Positions 52,966 to 64,000 of a stretch of 64,000 bases of DNA are shown piece by piece. How positions within the stretch are numbered: the stretch's first letter is position 1; each line of letters opens with the position of its first letter. The DNA comes from Mastigias papua (lineage: Eukaryota; Cnidaria; Scyphozoa; Rhizostomeae; Mastigiidae). The position numbers were made by a program, and so were the translations under genes. The notes beneath the pieces are model-generated. The model had not been told where the DNA came from. It did no database searches and was given only the letters and a program-made list of their open reading frames with translations. Where the stretch lies: the NCBI GenBank assembly GCA_964019165.1, contig OZ025267.1, forward strand, positions 14,489,324-14,553,323, in the 5' to 3' direction.

Positions 52966-54690
52966 GATAGTTATGCATTGAACACTGAACTGCATATTAA
53001 TGCTAGCATACAAGCAAAACACCTTATTGCCAAAGGATTCAAGAAGATTCCCGTCAGCTTGATTGTGCAAATCCGAGGTCAAAAAACATTTTCAAATAAT
53101 AGCAGTAATAAAAAGGAAATTTAAAGTTGCGCCTCTGTTGATGGAGTAAGGATTGTGATGTTTTGGGCAGAACCACGGCGGTTGCTTGAAGACTTCTTTG
53201 GGAACACTACTTGAAGAGCCAGAAACTTGACATTTCAACATAATTACATCAAAAATCTGCGAAATTGAGAGAAAAAGCAATCAAGATATTCTACTAAGTA
53301 TTTTCGTATCTCATACCTTTGAGTCTAGCATTCCAGAAAACATTTTACAATCAGCGTTATGCCCCGATTAAGTGGTCCAACATTTTACCCAATATCCCAC
53401 CTGGCAAGTGTGTGAGAGTGTTGGGTAATTCAAATTCAGAGCTACTTTGCTTTAACTGTGAAACACTTTGCCAACTATTTCATACAACAGTTTACATAAC
53501 ATCGACATTGATTCTGGGTTCAGCTTTGGATAAATGTTAGACCGTTTAATGTCACTTGACGAATTGAAAAGTTCTTTAGGGAATTTTCCTTTAGTAGTAT
53601 AAGTTCATTTGATATTTCGGCAACCTACATGTAGGTTCCTTATAAAATGGTTCCTTATAAGAGCGAGTATTGCTCGTGTAAAGATCTTTAATCGAACGAT
53701 ACCGGCATTTTTATCACAATCATTATCAATGAATGATTATAGTACGTGCATACAATGCAATATTTTCTATGCTTTCCAATTCAAAGTAACATAAGCAAGG
53801 GTGAATAAATTTTTCTTTAAAATAGATGTAAACCTTGAGCAAAGGAGAAGAAAGTATGATAGTTGAATAGAACTACCAAAGGGCCTACATCCAGCTTCAC
53901 ACATCGCTGTGTTTGCAGAGCCATGGTTCTACGGCAATTGTTGTGGATGAACACACTGCCAATTCTAGACAACCTATAAATAACTTTTTACTCTGTTCAA
54001 CTGGGATTTGACCTTCCCCTGTCCATTCAATACGTTAGTGTTCTGGCATGTAAGACAAAAGTCCACATCAATATAAAATAAGTTAAATTTCCGTAATAGA
54101 ATTGGATGTTTTCCATTAAAATGGGTACTTACAAGTTTCACACCAAACGATAGATAGGAAAAACATTATTGTTCCACAGAGGCTCATTTAAGGGCAGGTG
54201 GTCCAAATCCCAACTCCGAATAAGTTCAAATTTACTCCAAAGATGCCCGTAGATTTACTATCTAATGAAATATGTTTGTTTATGGGGGGCCTTCCGAACA
54301 GAAGTTAAACATTTCTAGCAAAAAATTACCATGTAGCTTCTTACATATTAATTGTTGCTGAAGTTGCATTGTAGTAGGTACTACTCAGCTAAACAGACTT
54401 CAATAAAGTTTGTCTTCTCGTATAAGTAATAGAATTTTGCTAATCTTGACTACGCCATCCAGACATGCTTTCAAAATCATTAAAAATTATTTCTGAAAAT
54501 GGGTATTTCTTTCACTAAAGTAAAACAAAGACAAACGTAAAGAGCAAAACGACATCTTGAGCAGCTATTGTAAGTCTCTGTTCAAGTCTGTGGAAACAGC
54601 TTCCATCTTTTTAACTAGAACTTTTTCATTAACTGGTCTCAGTGAATCACTGTGGGATTGTTAAAAATTAGGCCCTTTTAAGCAGACAAA
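52966..54690. other. Intergenic stretch; nothing recognised
   Basis: Upstream of the 54.7-kb element. Short open frames on both strands (for example 53092-53280 minus) have no recognisable domain. Confidence 0.3.
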
Positions 54691-54699
54691 AAGAATACG

Positions 54700-55145
54700 T
54701 TCCTTTTTTATACGAACAATTTTATAAGAGCACCAGCCTCAAAATTTATGGAAAATTAAGAACAAATTAAGAACAAGCTAAGGCTGATGCACTGTCGTAA
54801 AATGATTTGAAACTGATATAAAACTTTTTAAGTTCAAAAATGTTATCTAAAGTCCTCGAAACACCCAAATCATCAGTGTGTAAAAGAAGTAGGAAGTGCA
54901 CCAGACTTTTAGCAAGGATCATGCATCTGTAAGAATGTAAATCTTTTGTTTTCTGCTAATGTTATAGAAAACAATACCTGTTTCATAAACATCCAATGTT
55001 CTCTTGCATATTGCCTAATGTCTACATTGCTTACACCCTAACAATTTAAGAACAAATCAAGGACAATTAAGCCTCAAAATTTTGGCGAAAATAAGAACAG
55101 CCAGCCTGAACCTCAATTTTACTGCCTCTTATAAAAAAGAGTGTA
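54700..55145. mobile_element. Degraded inverted-repeat element with a family A remnant inside
   Basis: The left side TTTTATAAGAGCACCAGCCT + CAAAATT is matched in inverse by AATTTTACTGCCTCTTATAA + AAAAGAGTGTA at the right. Inside, GATATAAAAC (54817), TAAAGTCCTCGAAACACC (54850) and AGACTTTTAGCAAGGATCAT (54903-54922) resemble family A MITE pieces. Strongly decayed. Confidence 0.4.
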
Positions 55146-55334
55146 CCTCATCGAAACCCAAGGCAATGCATTCCATTCGCATACTCAGCATTAAACAATA
55201 CTGTATGGAACTCGTCCAAACAGAACTACCTACAAATTAATACGCATTGGCCGTGCATTGATATATCCAAACAAATATTAAGACCACTGTTACTAATGAT
55301 ATATCAGACGACTCCTCTACACACGTTTGTTTAT

Positions 55335-55419
55335 ATTAGAAACAAACTGTCTAATTTCAATTGTACTAGAAACAAACTGTCTAATTTCAACTGTACTAGA
55401 AACAAACTTTCAAAATTTC
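55335..55419. repeat. 30-bp tandem repeat, about 2.8 copies
   Basis: Unit ACTAGAAACAAACTGTCTAA + TTTCAATTGT at 55335, 55365 and 55395, the last one diverging. Confidence 0.85.
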
Positions 55420-55831
55420 AGTTTCTTAATATTTTGTAAAATCCATTCTCAGTTGTATCTTAAATGTTTCTTAAAATTCTTGAAATTTCCAATAACAACA
55501 ACAACCCAGGTAGACAACTGTGAGACAATAAATAGAATGTTCAGGTTCCGTGAAGTATGTTTGTATTAAAGTTCCGAAATGGGTTCTAAATTGAAATTAG
55601 GGTCAATAATTAATTACGTATATGTAAGTAGTTTGTTTCCAGTTTAATAAAGAGTTTTTCTTGCAAAACCACTTACTTTAAGTGTACTCTTGGGAAACTC
55701 GGTATGCCTACGCGTCTTAAATGTTTCCTTACTCTTGGCTGATTTGAGCTTCATGTTTACTATATATTTGATTCTTACAAAAAATGAGTAGATGATTTCA
55801 AAGCCCTCCTTGAATCTACTATGCGCACTTT

Positions 55832-56200
55832 TATGAGAAGTTCACACTTTTCCGTTCTTGAACAAAAGCGAATCTGTTTAGCTCCGTTGTTGGCTTTGCG
55901 TTCGCATTAGTCCACCCCAAAAACGGACCTAAATGAAAACGATGAGAAAAATGGAGCTAAACAGAAACGCCACTCTGTAGCATGAATACCAAAAAGGAAC
56001 AATTTGAAAACGCTACCAACAGATTCAATACAAAAGAAGCCGTAAAACTGATGTGCTTTTGAGGACAAATATGAACACCAATTGATAGATATCCGTTTCT
56101 GTCTGAAAATGGAGAAGTGTGAACAGAGAAGAAAAACAGCTCCGTTTTTGGGAGCCAAAGCGGATCTAAATGAAAATGGAGTAATGTGAACGTAGCTTCA
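55832..56200. mobile_element. Inverted-repeat element, 'TTCACACTGCTCC' family, copy 2
   Basis: The left end contains GAAGTTCACACTTTTCCGTT and the right end AATGGAGTAATGTGAACGTA + GCTTC. The interior has further CCGTTTTTG-type and GTGTGAAC motifs. Same family as 62468-62881. It lies about 270 bases below the RRP9 stop codon. Confidence 0.6.
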
Positions 56201-56465
56201 GACCGGTTTGGGTTTGCTCATGTGAGGGCTCCCTTAGATTCGCTTCAAGGGGAACATAGTGGAACATAGCCACACTTTTGGTGGTGTAACTTTCAAAATT
56301 TGGCTATGTTCTCAAGAGGCCTAAAATTAAAATTCCATGCTCTAATAATAAAAAACCCCGTATAACATGAGACATACCTTTAAGCTAAAAGAGGTCGAAG
56401 TTTCAGGTTTCAGTATTGATGGCAAAACAAATGTGCGAAAAGTAGAAGCTAAAGTGCGTTACAGG

Positions 56466-59400
56466 TTACGTTCTTAACATTGGTATGAATAAAACAGAAT
56501 TTTTAGAGTCTTTTCGCCTCCACCATCTGCCAAGCCTATGCTCTTGGCCTATTCCAGCAACTAGAAAATTCCCACTCTGAGAAAACTGCAGCCCATTCAC
56601 AAATCCGCGCTGAAATAACAAGTAAGCTACATATTATACTGCAGGGCGGTATTTTAGTGCATTTTGGAATTGGAATGGGGGAGACCTGTAAGTGAATAGG
56701 CCAGGATCATGCAATTATAACCTGGAAGGTAGAGGATACACAATGCAGGGCATTCCAGCATATGTGACAATGAGAAAAGATCAAAGTGAAGAAGCTTAGT
56801 AACATCCAAGAAACAGCAATTTTAAGGTGAATAATGTCACATCAGTATAAAACACGCCCAAGACAAATTCCAAAAGATGCTGTGATGATTTAAATTTAAG
56901 ATAACAGAAACTTCTATAGCAAGCTTGTGTGGTTTTAAACAGGATTATTGTACCATGACAATCTGAATGAGACATACAATGTCAATTAGTGCCCTTGCAT
57001 ATAACATTCAGTATATTAAGAGGTCACTCAATTAACGCCCAAATTTAAGTGAAGTACATTTTGACTTTCTCTCTCGCACAGTAAAACTGCTACTAAACCG
57101 TCGTTGTCCTTGCATATGGATACAAAGATCACTTCCGATTCTACTATGAAAAGATTAGCATAAAGCAACGTAATAATCAATGCACGTACCACTGGTATAT
57201 TGAAAAGAGGTTGTAAAAAGTGAAATCCTCTTTCACATTTCCAAATACGAATACATGAATCGCAGGAACCTGCTGAATTAACGATGAAGATATTATCTAT
57301 CCGTTGCCATTTGACATAATGCTACTACAAACTCTGGCAGAATCCTAATTCATTTACACGTGATATAATACAAATAAAGACTTTAACATATGTAGGGGCG
57401 TCGCGAGAACCCTATGGTTGGGAGGTGCAGTTTTTTCAATTCTTCGAAAACCTCCTGATTTCAACGTTGTAATGACTTAATTTACTTGAATCTTCCCCAC
57501 GCTCCAAAGTTGGAGGTGTGACACTTCCCCCTCACACGTCCCCTGGTCGTCCCTGATCACAACAAAATATGATACGATACAATACAATACAATACAATAC
57601 AATACAATACAATACAATACAATACAATACAATACAATACAATACAATACAATACAATACCTCTCCGATTTGGTGGTCGGGCTGTTTACATGCAAATTTT
57701 TCGCTATATCTACCTTACACATTAAGTCTGTTTTGCATAATGGACAGTGTCCAATATTGCTAACAAAATCCCCATATCGCAGATAAATGATGGTCGAAAC
57801 TGATGTAGATACCGTGAAGTATGAACAAAGGGAACGATTTGCAATTAAGAGATAGAGAAATATTGTAGAAAAGAAGGATGAGGAATCTTGAACTAAAACT
57901 TGAATCCCCCTCAAAATGAGAGTGTGCTCAAGAGTAGATTATCTATGAAAATGATCGGCTTCCGTAAAATCAAAAATTCTTTAAGGATGCAAAATGTGTA
58001 TAATGTAAGAAATGAACTACAGAACAGAATAAACTGGCTTAAATACACATAAAGATGGGTTAATTAAAAAGTCAATGGTCTCTGACTTCTATCATGGCAA
58101 AAACTCAAATGAAACAGTAGCACATTAGCAAAGTGAAGCACATATAACAACATGTAAACTGCTCTTTAAGAACAATAGATAAGTATCAAAGATTAGTTTA
58201 CCTGACGCAATCACGTCACTATTTTTGAGAGCAGCAACAGATGTTACCCAAGCTTCATTGCAATCCCAATCAGGTGGTAACGCTGCTTTGTCGATTTTAT
58301 GGGCATGTCGCACAGTACATAAAGGTTTCTTTTTATGAATATTCCATAAAGCTATAGATCTAAAATTCAGATGACCGGCTATCATACAAGTAAAAAAGCT
58401 CAAAAAATGTAACTACTATGATCACATTTATACTCTATTGTCATACAAACAATAAAAAATTATACGAAAAAAGATCGACATATAACCGTGAGATGTAATG
58501 TTAGAGAATATACATGAACCATATCTATTCAAGCGGCCTCACAAGAAAACAAAGAGAGACAGATTGATTTCTCACATCTAGCAGGGCTATTATATGAATT
58601 TGAACTTCGCTTGAAAGGCTAATTGAGTAACTTGCATTTACTACTTCCACAGTTGAATCACAAGTGTTTCATTACTTACCCGTCGTCGGCTCCGGTAACA
58701 AAATGCTCTTCATTTATCATTGAAATGCAGTCAAGACTGGGCGTGCTTAAATAAAACATTGACAATAAATAGAATGCGGCAGGGTTGAAAGCTAACAGTA
58801 ACTAGCTAACTTGAGAAACAATATACTGATGGGGCAACGTTTTATTACATTTGGTAGTGGGATGGGGTCCATGTGTATTTAAATAAGCACTAGAAACAAA
58901 TACAACTCAACTAATTAAATGAATATATGCAATCTGTGTTCTAAAATATCTTATGCACTTGTGATAATATGAAGAAAACTGGCTGAAAGGTCCTACATGA
59001 TTCAAAACCCATACCAAGTACTAAACTTGTTAATCGTAATTATAGCAAGAAAGAACGGAGGTCTAGTTCTTCTTAATAAGATGTTTGCAGAACCTTAGCA
59101 AAGGTATACTGTGCATTCTAATTACAGAATAGTAGACTGAAAGCAAGCTCTTTATTCCATTGAATATGATACCCAAATTGCCTACTTGTGAGCTCTGAAA
59201 ACCAGTTGAGATTCTTCTGGTATTTTCCATAGGCGAACAGTCCTGTCGCGACCACCGGTCGTTACAGCTCGATCCTTTGATAGACTATCAATACCTGTGA
59301 TACCATCTTCGTGTCCAAACCTTCAAAACACAAACACATATACACTGCGAGAGATACTAATATTCATTTTACATTTCATTGACTAGCTCCCAAGAATACG

Positions 59401-61607
59401 CAGCTTATAAATCCTGCAGCAAGAAGTGAAGCTGTACAACCGGATAACGATAAGAATTGCTTAAGTTGGTTCACATTGAACTTTAACAGTCTTGTTTCAA
59501 AGTCATAAAAACATTTTTATGACTTACAAGGTTTCAATGTATGCCATTTCGTCTAAATTCCAAACTTTTACTGATCTATCCAGGGATACACTAAAAAGCT
59601 GATGAGTGCCTTTACGAAATGCTAGGCCCTATAATAGAAGAGAAGGTAATGATTAATCCTTTACTCCTGACTTACAAAGCTTAGCATTGACACAGATATA
59701 ATGTATCAGATAAAATGAATCCAGTCACTCAGTATCATACTTCTACATGAAGAAGATAATAAAGAGCCTAGAAGCTGAAAATCAGCAAATTGAATCAAAA
59801 GTAAGACTACACTCATTAGCCAAAAAAGACATCTTTCACTTAATGACCCTATATTTTTACTTGAAAATCGAGGATATTACTAACTTATGTAAAAAGATAA
59901 CAGCTTTCAACAAATCAATCTTCATCATACACTTACTGTGATTGAAGCTTTATGGCCATTGAATGTACGTATAAAAGTAAGGTCAGCAGCATTCCATATT
60001 TGAATCCCTTTCTCCAATCCACCACTCGCCTAAAATGGGATCACATAAAGTTAACTGCAATGACTAACCGGGAAGACACACAATAAAATTAATTACAGAG
60101 GTGCACGATGAAAATGCCGACTGCTTGTCACTTCATTAAGCAGAGAGATGCCTATTGAAATAACTATTTATGACATGATAGTAAAAGCTTTTAATCTACA
60201 TGCCTTTTTAACTAAAAAAACAACAATGCTATTGAGGCTTCCATAGCAAATACTCATTAAAGATCATAAGGAAAAATATCAATTCATCAAATATTTCTTC
60301 CTTTATAGACCTGATTAAGTCAAAGATTCTACTCCATGATTCTGGGCACCCTGAAGGCTCTTTCTAAGCTACTACTTAGTATTCTAAAAGAACCATTCTG
60401 TTCTATAAAGCAAGACGTAAATAATAATCTATTGACTGACATCTTCACAGAATTTTTCTTAGATTCTAACATGTGTTTTGCACTAAAATCAATCACTTTA
60501 AGCCACTCTTCTAAATCATCTCATGTAAATAGTGTATAGAAGTGGGATACAATGTAAAACGCTTGAAACTATAAAAGTACTCAATCGAAGAGTAAAAATC
60601 ATACTAAATATTTTCCATCTGCAGTCAAAGCTAGACACAGTACATGGCCTTTTGCTTTCCTCTGGCTTTTAGTTTGTGCATTTTGACTTGTTGATACTTT
60701 GAGATCTCTTATCCCAGAGGCTATTGACCCTAGAAATGATATTTACTTCCCCATAACAACAAGATTAATGTGTAGAGGAAATACACTTCAAACATAATTG
60801 AAGACATAACGTGACAGAGAGTTTTGAAGCACAAGACTAGGTAGAGGTTCTAGTAGATGTAACTGTTTGGGTGAGCTGTGAGCAATCCAATTACAGTAAT
60901 GATACTCTCATGTATCAAATAAACGTGCTGGGGGGGGGTTTACTGAATATTAATAACATACTGCATCAAATAAGAAGCGTACCGGGGGGGGGGAACTACC
61001 TGAGAGTCACATGAACGTACTGGTACGTTTATTTGATACAAGAGTAACTGCTTGCAAAAATTGTTAGAAAATAACTAGTTTGATAGCTAAAAAACAAAAA
61101 AACATGGAAGAATAGGCCATAACGATAGTCATAGGTGAATAATTTTAGAGTAAATCTTCAGTATATCTGGCATGTCAGGACATTTAATGATGTATAAAGA
61201 TGAAGATAGAAAGAAGTACACTAATTTTCTTTCTCATATTACAAATTATTACAAAAGCTGTTGCAAGGCATGAGGGCTAAGACTGTTTTAGTTGTTATGA
61301 GAAGAAATGAGTGAAGGAGTGTATGAATAAAACTATGAATGAAGGGAATAGTAAATTTAATGAAAATTGGCAAAGGCTATTCCTTTGAGAATAAAATCGC
61401 CAACATAAATGAAGTCATAGACTGCAAATCCCAGGAGCAAATGGTTTAGTGTCTTAAACTTTACAGCAAAAACATTGTGAAACTTACATCTAATGATCGA
61501 CCCATCCTTTGATCCCGAGTATATATATTTATCATCACTGGACACAACAAGACAAGTAACTGATAACTGATGGCCTTTGAAGACCCTAATGTTATCCTCA
61601 TCATATC
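56466..61607 (-). CDS. RRP9: RRP9 / U3-55K, U3 snoRNP WD40 protein (3' nine exons; N-terminus not found)
   Basis: Exons: 61607-61488, 60729-60605, 60029-59937, 59628-59528, 59320-59186, 58745-58680, 58359-58202, 57269-57190, 56609-56466; 1022 nt, all GT-AG, phases join, TAA stop at 56466. Known: RRP9 binds the box B/C motif of U3 snoRNA and acts in 18S rRNA maturation in the nucleolus. Seen, in the family's order: VFKGHQLSVTCLVVSSDDKY, KDGSIIRWSIASG, GHVLCLALTADGKYL, KGIQIWNAADL, GLAFRKGTHQLFSVSLDRSV, GRDRTVRLWKIPEESQLVF, EEHFVTGADDG, SIALWNIHKKKPL, AWVTSVAALKNSDVIASG, then GFVNGLQFSQSGNFLVAGIG and GQEHRLGRWWR, the strongly conserved end. The missing part is the acidic/basic N-terminal region before the first blade, probably beyond 61.6 kb or outside the window. 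Introns hold an ATACA repeat-free core but one small inverted-repeat element (60.9 kb). Confidence 0.93.
57572..57660. repeat. Pentanucleotide microsatellite (AATAC)n, about 17 copies
   Basis: In the RRP9 intron between exons at 57190-57269 and 58202-58359. The IVLYC-type open frame across it is an artefact. Confidence 0.97.
60894..61052. mobile_element. Tiny inverted-repeat element with G runs (in RRP9 intron)
   Basis: Left: CTCTCATGTATCAAATAAAC + GTGCTG then a run of G; right: GGTACGTTTATTTGATACAA + GAGTAAC. A third, internal GCATCAAATAAGAAGCGTAC precedes a second G run. About 160 bp. Similar design to the C-run element at 9.0-9.5 kb. Confidence 0.6.
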
Positions 61608-62467
61608 CTGAAAACTTAGAATAAATGGATTAATAATAACACATATAAGCACATGATGTTGATATCAACTTGCAAAATCTTCCTATATCTAGAATTTTTT
61701 AATGAAACACCATGGGGAATAGAGCTTGCATGCTATTGCAGATTACTCAACATCTCAATGATTGAATGCCAATAACTCAGTTAAAAAATACACTACAATT
61801 CATAGGATCACAGAGGTTGTAATGTTCACCAGGATTTTAGAGATCCTAGATGAATTGAGAATGTTACTCAAGTTGGTTGCCTAGAAATGTAATTAGTCCA
61901 TGAGATCACGCAGAAAACATTGTCACCTCGAGGAACAAATTATGATAGTGCTTAAGTGGTAGTTATGAAGCCACATAATAAGAAAACGCATGATAGCATT
62001 CAAGGTTTGGTAGCTTTCTATAAGATATGGACATTTTATGAAAATCATCATAATCTTCGTAGTGGAAATTCCTGGCAAAGAGTCATTGTGCGTTGAATAG
62101 ATAATGATAGAGAGACTCATGGTGATAGGTGAATATTGATGGATACAGTAGTGTGCATTTGCAAGCGAGGCCTACCGATGGTATGAAATAATAATTGTGC
62201 ACGTGTGCGTGTATGTGTACGTTAGTGTGCTTGCGTTTGTGCTCGATGTAGAGAAAAAATTGCACCATTCATCAGCTATCCACCTGTAATCAAAGTATAC
62301 GGGGTAAGGACAGTGTGCTATTGATCACGGCCCCAAAACACTCATAAAAGGGGGATCATCGTACATGTGACGATTGAAAGTAGTAGGTAGTTATCTTCGT
62401 ATTCGTCTTCATATTCTTCTTCTTCTTCTTATGCCCTATCAATTCCTGACGATGGTGACCATAAGCT
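61608..62467. other. Upstream of the first recognised RRP9 exon; nothing recognised
   Basis: RRP9 N-terminal exons would be expected here or further on, but no matching segment was found. Confidence 0.3.
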
Positions 62468-62881
62468 TTATGCCACGTTCACACTGCTCTATTTTCAAAC
62501 TTATCTGTTATTGTAGATATCTGTCACCAGTTCACATTGCTCCATTTCTGTACAAAAACGGAGATAAAAATATCCGATGTTGATCGTTCACACTGCTCAC
62601 AAAACTGGAGCAAATATCCGTTTTTGTAGCTTCAATCCGTTCACATTGATGGGTTTTTGTGAGGTCAGACTGAAGTAGTGCCATTGAGTACGTACTTTGT
62701 GGTGTTACTATGGCAGCGTTTTTGTTTCCATCCGTTTGTGTCCCTTCACACTGATCCAGACAGTTTTCGAAAACCTCAGTTTTTGTGCATTTCTGTGTGG
62801 AGTAGTGAAAGCGGTTTCACAAAACAGGATATTTTTCTCTCCGTTTTTGTACAACAACGGAGCAGTGTGAACAGAGCATAA
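62468..62881. mobile_element. Inverted-repeat element, 'TTCACACTGCTCC' family, copy 1
   Basis: Left end TTATGCCACGTTCACACTGC + TC; right end GGAGCAGTGTGAACAGAGCA + TAA, its imperfect inverse. The interior repeats CCGTTTTTGTACA/TGTACAAAAACGG and TTCACACTG several times in both directions. About 414 bp, no coding capacity. Confidence 0.75.
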
Positions 62882-62959
62882 ACCTTTGCTTATCGGTTGT
62901 AGCACGAAGAAGCTCATTCGATGTAAATTTACAAGCAACTGATGACGTCAAGCCTTCCA

Positions 62960-63890
62960 TATATGTTATTTCTTTCTGCCTTTAGCTCTCTTTCCAGCTT
63001 CCAGCTACCTTTCTTTCAATAACCAGTTTCTCGACACCTTCCTTTCTGGTGATATGACCAGCAAACTCTAACTGCTTTTAGTCTTATTATCCTTATCGAT
63101 GATCTTTTTTCTTTAAATCTAGCTAAAAACATCAACATTCCTCACTATTTTTGCCTAACATATCTTTAACATTCCTCTAAAACACCACATTCCCATTGCT
63201 TATAACTTGTTTTGCATTATCTTATTCATCGTCCAGCTTTCGAACCCATAGAATAATGTTGACAAAACGCAGCATTTTAGGAATCTTTTTTTCGTGTTTA
63301 AATTCAGTTGTTTGTTAGTAAGGATCCTTCTATGTTTGTCAAAAGTATCCTTTGATTTATCTCCTTGCCATATTTACAGTCAGATATGATGATAATACCA
63401 AGATAATCAAACTGGCCTATTTGTGTCAGTTATCGGCCATCTACAATACTCGCCAAAAGTCCTGGGACACTCTCCACATTTTTTATTCTGCAATGAACTT
63501 TCATCCACCTCTCCCCCTGAAACAATGTTGGCTTTTTGGAGAAGTACATGCGATAATGGGAAAATTCACGTGCACACCAACTTCAAGTGTCCCACAAATG
63601 AGCCAACATTGTTCTAGGGGGAAGGGGGGTGCCTGTATGTAGCAACGATGAAAATATGTAGAGGAAAGTGCTTTCTATCAGTTTTAAAGACTTTTGGCGA
63701 GTATTGTAGTTCCATGTTACGTATGGGTATAGTTTTCTTTTAGCAAATAACCAGGATCCATCTTTTCGCTTTCTTGCTTCACTTTGGTAAGTAATTGTTT
63801 CAACGAGTCTTTATCTTCGGCAATAATAATGGTACCGTCTGTATATCTAATGTTAAATAGTGGTGTACCGTTATTTTAAATAATCTACTT
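62960..63890 (-). mobile_element. Decayed non-LTR RT fragment, interrupted by a MITE
   Basis: Minus strand from about 63870: NIRYTDGTIIIAEDKDSLKQ (YADD box degraded to YTDG), KQESEKMDPGYLLKENYTH, then after the inserted MITE (63441-63709) QIGQFDYLGIIISDCKYGKE + INQRI (about 63425-63355), ILWVRKLDDE (near 63250) and FAGHITRKEGVEKLVIERKV (63075-63015). The block order equals that of the 1165-2245 fragment. Several stops are present. Confidence 0.75.
63441..63709. mobile_element. MITE family A, copy 3, inserted in an RT fragment
   Basis: 269 bp. Ends CAATACTCGCCAAAAGTCCT + GGGACAC and GACTTTTGGCGAGTATTG, each flanked by TA, as for Tc1/mariner-type elements. Best-preserved copy of the family in the window. 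Confidence 0.85.
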
Positions 63891-64000
63891 TGATAGACCT
63901 TGTTGTTTATGATTGTTTAACCGTATATTGATAACAAATCAGGTGATACTGGTTGTTAAATTTTTTCAATAAAGGCTTCTTATTATTCGCAAGTCTTTTC

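Noticed and set aside
57477..57914. 145-codon frame with IVLYC repeats
   Set aside because: Caused by the (AATAC)n microsatellite in an RRP9 intron. The rest shows no domain.

Overview
This window reads as AT-rich genomic DNA from an invertebrate animal. I cannot name the phylum. Evidence for an animal nucleus: three multi-exon genes with GT-AG introns, all encoding animal-type proteins; many decayed non-LTR retrotransposon pieces; many short terminal-inverted-repeat elements; and long (TA)n and (TG)n microsatellites. I see no bacterial operon, CRISPR array or rRNA. All exon coordinates were assembled by hand from splice sites, reading phase and remembered family sequences; no alignment program was run.

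Three host genes lie on the minus strand. (1) 13986 down to 3177: a complete 9-exon WDR77/MEP50 gene of 315 residues, the WD40 partner of the arginine methyltransferase PRMT5. (2) 46710 down to 30162: a complete 16-exon SLC26-family anion transporter of 741 residues, with a membrane domain and a C-terminal STAS domain. (3) 61607 down to 56466: the last nine exons (about 340 codons) of RRP9/U3-55K, the WD40 protein of the U3 snoRNP. Its N-terminal exons were not found. The genes work in snRNP assembly/arginine methylation, anion transport and pre-rRNA processing. I see no functional link beyond position.

Between and inside the genes the DNA is mostly mobile-element debris. 0.2-2.2 kb: two reverse transcriptase (RT) fragments. 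14.4-24.1 kb: at least six decayed non-LTR elements, one split by a hAT-like element with an 8-bp target duplication. 24.2-26.9 kb: an RT/zinc-knuckle/restriction-like-endonuclease retrotransposon flanked by a 25-bp direct repeat. Two more members of that family lie on the minus strand at 49.6-52.0 kb. 28.5-29.0 kb: a compound palindromic microsatellite. 47.8-56.2 kb: non-autonomous DNA elements and LINE 3' ends. 62.5-63.9 kb: an RT fragment interrupted by a TA-flanked MITE. Introns of all three genes also carry MITEs.

The strongest lead is the R2/R4-like (restriction-like endonuclease) retrotransposon family. It shows an apparent target duplication, a catalytic Asp-to-Asn change in one copy, and an internal TA tract that has become a 129-bp microsatellite in another copy.
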